Assembly: GCA_947478935.1 (NCBI GenBank)
Contig: CANJXV010000156.1
Coordinates: 1 to 6,103, forward strand
DNA length: 6,103 nucleotides
DNA from: Comamonadaceae bacterium
Lineage (GTDB): Bacteria; Pseudomonadota; Gammaproteobacteria; Burkholderiales; Burkholderiaceae_C
Direction of reading: 5' to 3'
Positions 5,119-6,103 of this stretch are shown here, piece after piece; within the stretch, counting starts at the first letter, position 1, and each line of letters opens with the position of its first letter. A model generated the notes under the pieces. That model was not told where the DNA came from. It was given only the letters and a program-made list of their open reading frames with translations, and ran no database searches. A program made the translations under genes and the position numbers.

Positions 5119-5388
5119 GCTATGACTGGCATAAAATAGGCGATATCCCAGAAATATATAGGCCTACTTTTAAGCTATACCAATTATTTGCGCCGAGCCA
5201 AACCGATGAAATTCAGGGCTTCTGGTACGGCCCGATGGGGGTAAAAACCATCAGCTTTAATGCTTTGGCGGTCATCTTGGTGGCGCCTCAGAAATCAAGT
5301 TCTTTGCGTTCTGCCGCCGTTAGGTCGCGGACTCGGTGGGTCTTTTCACGCGCACTATGTGGCGGAATTAGAGCCCTGCGCGCGCCTC
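5119..5388. other. Intergenic stretch between amn and hipB, no supported gene
   Basis: About 270 bp separate the end of amn from the hipB promoter. The half next to hipB (to about 5190) is AT-rich and contains a GATATC palindrome (5142-5147) and scattered short inverted repeats such as TATG/CATA (5121-5133). The half next to amn is GC-rich. I see no rRNA, tRNA, CRISPR or clear terminator. Two frames look faintly protein-like: a plus-strand frame without stops from 5103, and a minus-strand frame ending at 5288 with RDLTAAERKELDF. Neither has a usable start or ribosome binding site, so they may be decayed gene remnants or chance. Confidence 0.5.
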
Positions 5389-6103
5389 TTACTGAAACGC
5401 CACTTCCGCGAAGCTGCGTAGCTTGCGGCTGTGCAATTGGTCCAGCCCGCGTTCGCGCATCAGCTCGATGGCGCGCATGCCAATGCGCAAGTGCTGGTCT
5501 ACGCGCGCGCGGTAAAAATGGTTGGCCATGCCGGGGAGTTTGATTTCGCCGTGCAGTGGTTTATCGCTGACGCATAGAAGGGTGCCGTAGGGCACACGGA
5601 AACGAAAACCGTTGGCAGCTATGGTTGCGCTCTCCATATCCAAGGCCACCGCGCGGCTTTGGCTAAAGCGCCGCTGGGGTTGGTTATCGGGTAGGAGTTC
5701 CCAGTTGCGGTTGTCAGTGCTGGCCACCGTGCCGGTGCGCAAAATACTTTTTAGGGCGCTGCCTTGCAATCCGGTCACATCGGCCACTGCTTGCTCTAGC
5801 GCCACTTGGATTTCGGCCAGCGCGGGGATGGGCACCCACAGCGGCAGTTCTTCGTCCAGTACATGGTCTTCACGCACATAGCCGTGCGCTAGCACGTAGT
5901 CACCTAGCTGCTGCGTATTGCGTAGCCCAGCGCAGTGGCCCAGCATGATCCAGGCGTGCGGACGCAACACCGCGATATGGTCGGTAATATTTTTGGCATT
6001 GGCCGGGCCCACGCCGATGTTGACCATGCTGATGCCGCTGCCGTCTTCGCGCACCAGGTGGTAGCCCGGCATTTGCGGCAGGCGCGGCGGGCTTTGGCCT
6101 TCG
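5389..6103 (-). CDS. amn: AMP nucleosidase, C-terminal part, cut by the window edge
   Basis: The last 237 residues are visible; the family is about 480-500 long, so roughly half the protein, including the N-terminal regulatory domain, lies beyond the right edge. The enzyme hydrolyses AMP to adenine and ribose 5-phosphate (EC 3.2.2.4) in the cytosol, in purine salvage. The visible part is the nucleoside phosphorylase-like catalytic domain. It shows MPGYHLVREDGSG, VNIGVGPANAKN, MLGHCAGLR, HVLDEELP, the purine and ribose-binding ALDMESATIAANG, and CVSDKPLHGEIKLPG. The Asp of that last motif (codon 5563-5565) corresponds to the catalytic acid of E. coli Amn. The C-terminal KLRSFAEVAFQ closely resembles the E. 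coli end. An ATG at 6072 is internal, since conserved sequence (PPRLPQMPGYH) continues upstream of it. No clear terminator follows the TAA. Confidence 0.93.
   Translation of the reverse strand, partial: EGQSPPRLPQMPGYHLVREDGSGISMVNIGVGPANAKNITDHIAVLRPHAWIMLGHCAGLRNTQQLGDYVLAHGYVREDHVLDEELPLWVPIPALAEIQVALEQAVADVTGLQGSALKSILRTGTVASTDNRNWELLPDNQPQRRFSQSRAVALDMESATIAANGFRFRVPYGTLLCVSDKPLHGEIKLPGMANHFYRARVDQHLRIGMRAIELMRERGLDQLHSRKLRSFAEVAFQ

Noticed and set aside
5144..5148. TATCC resembling half of the E. coli HipB operator
   Set aside because: No GGATA follows at the required 8-nt spacing, so the E. coli operator is not present.
5213..5275. Minus-strand 20-codon ORF beginning MTAKALKLMV
   Set aside because: It has an ATG and stop but no well-placed ribosome binding site, and it is too short to tell from chance.
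5369..5388. AGAG...CTCT hairpin just after the amn stop as a terminator
   Set aside because: Only four outer pairs form cleanly, the inner GCGCGC region pairs poorly, and no T-run follows.
5235..5543. Plus-strand ORF of 102 residues
   Set aside because: Its second half is antisense to amn with arginine- and alanine-rich shadow composition, and the ATG has no ribosome binding site.

Overview
The window looks like a piece of a betaproteobacterial chromosome, most likely Burkholderiales and perhaps Comamonadaceae. The basis is a NodI/NodJ-type ABC exporter of the kind widespread in that order, an E. coli-like AMP nucleosidase, and moderately GC-rich coding sequence. I have not run any search, so the taxonomy is inference.

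Region 1 (1-2817, minus strand) is a compact four-gene operon read right to left: nodI (ABC ATPase), nodJ (ABC-2 permease), a small calcineurin-like metallophosphoesterase, and the first 96 codons of a Hanks-type Ser/Thr protein kinase that runs off the left edge. Spacings are 1 nt, 12 nt and a 4-nt GTGA overlap, so the four genes are probably co-transcribed and partly coupled in translation. The nodI start codon lies inside a very G-rich block on the plus strand with a strong G-quadruplex pattern.

Region 2 (2818-2921) is a 104-bp divergent intergenic region. It holds a candidate promoter and a perfect 7+1+7 palindrome in front of a toxin-antitoxin operon, plus a weak candidate promoter for nodI.

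Region 3 (2922-5082) is a double toxin-antitoxin block. A plus-strand higBA-type module (RelE/HigB-like toxin first, Xre antitoxin second) converges, with a 56-bp gap, on a minus-strand hipBA-type module (Xre antitoxin first, HipA kinase second, overlapping by 11 nt). Both modules show a -10-like hexamer exactly 7 nt before the first ATG, which suggests leaderless or nearly leaderless mRNAs. The HipA protein keeps its ATP-binding and catalytic residues but has Gly where E. coli HipA carries the inhibitory autophosphorylation serine.

Region 4 (5083-5388) has no convincing gene. Its hipB-proximal part is AT-rich and carries the hipBA promoter; the rest holds only suggestive coding scraps.

Region 5 (5389-6103, minus strand) is the C-terminal half of amn (AMP nucleosidase), cut by the right edge.

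The likely picture is a double toxin-antitoxin block lying between two housekeeping loci. No clearly new system is visible. The best leads are the exporter, phosphoesterase and kinase operon, and the paired toxin-antitoxin modules with look-alike promoters.
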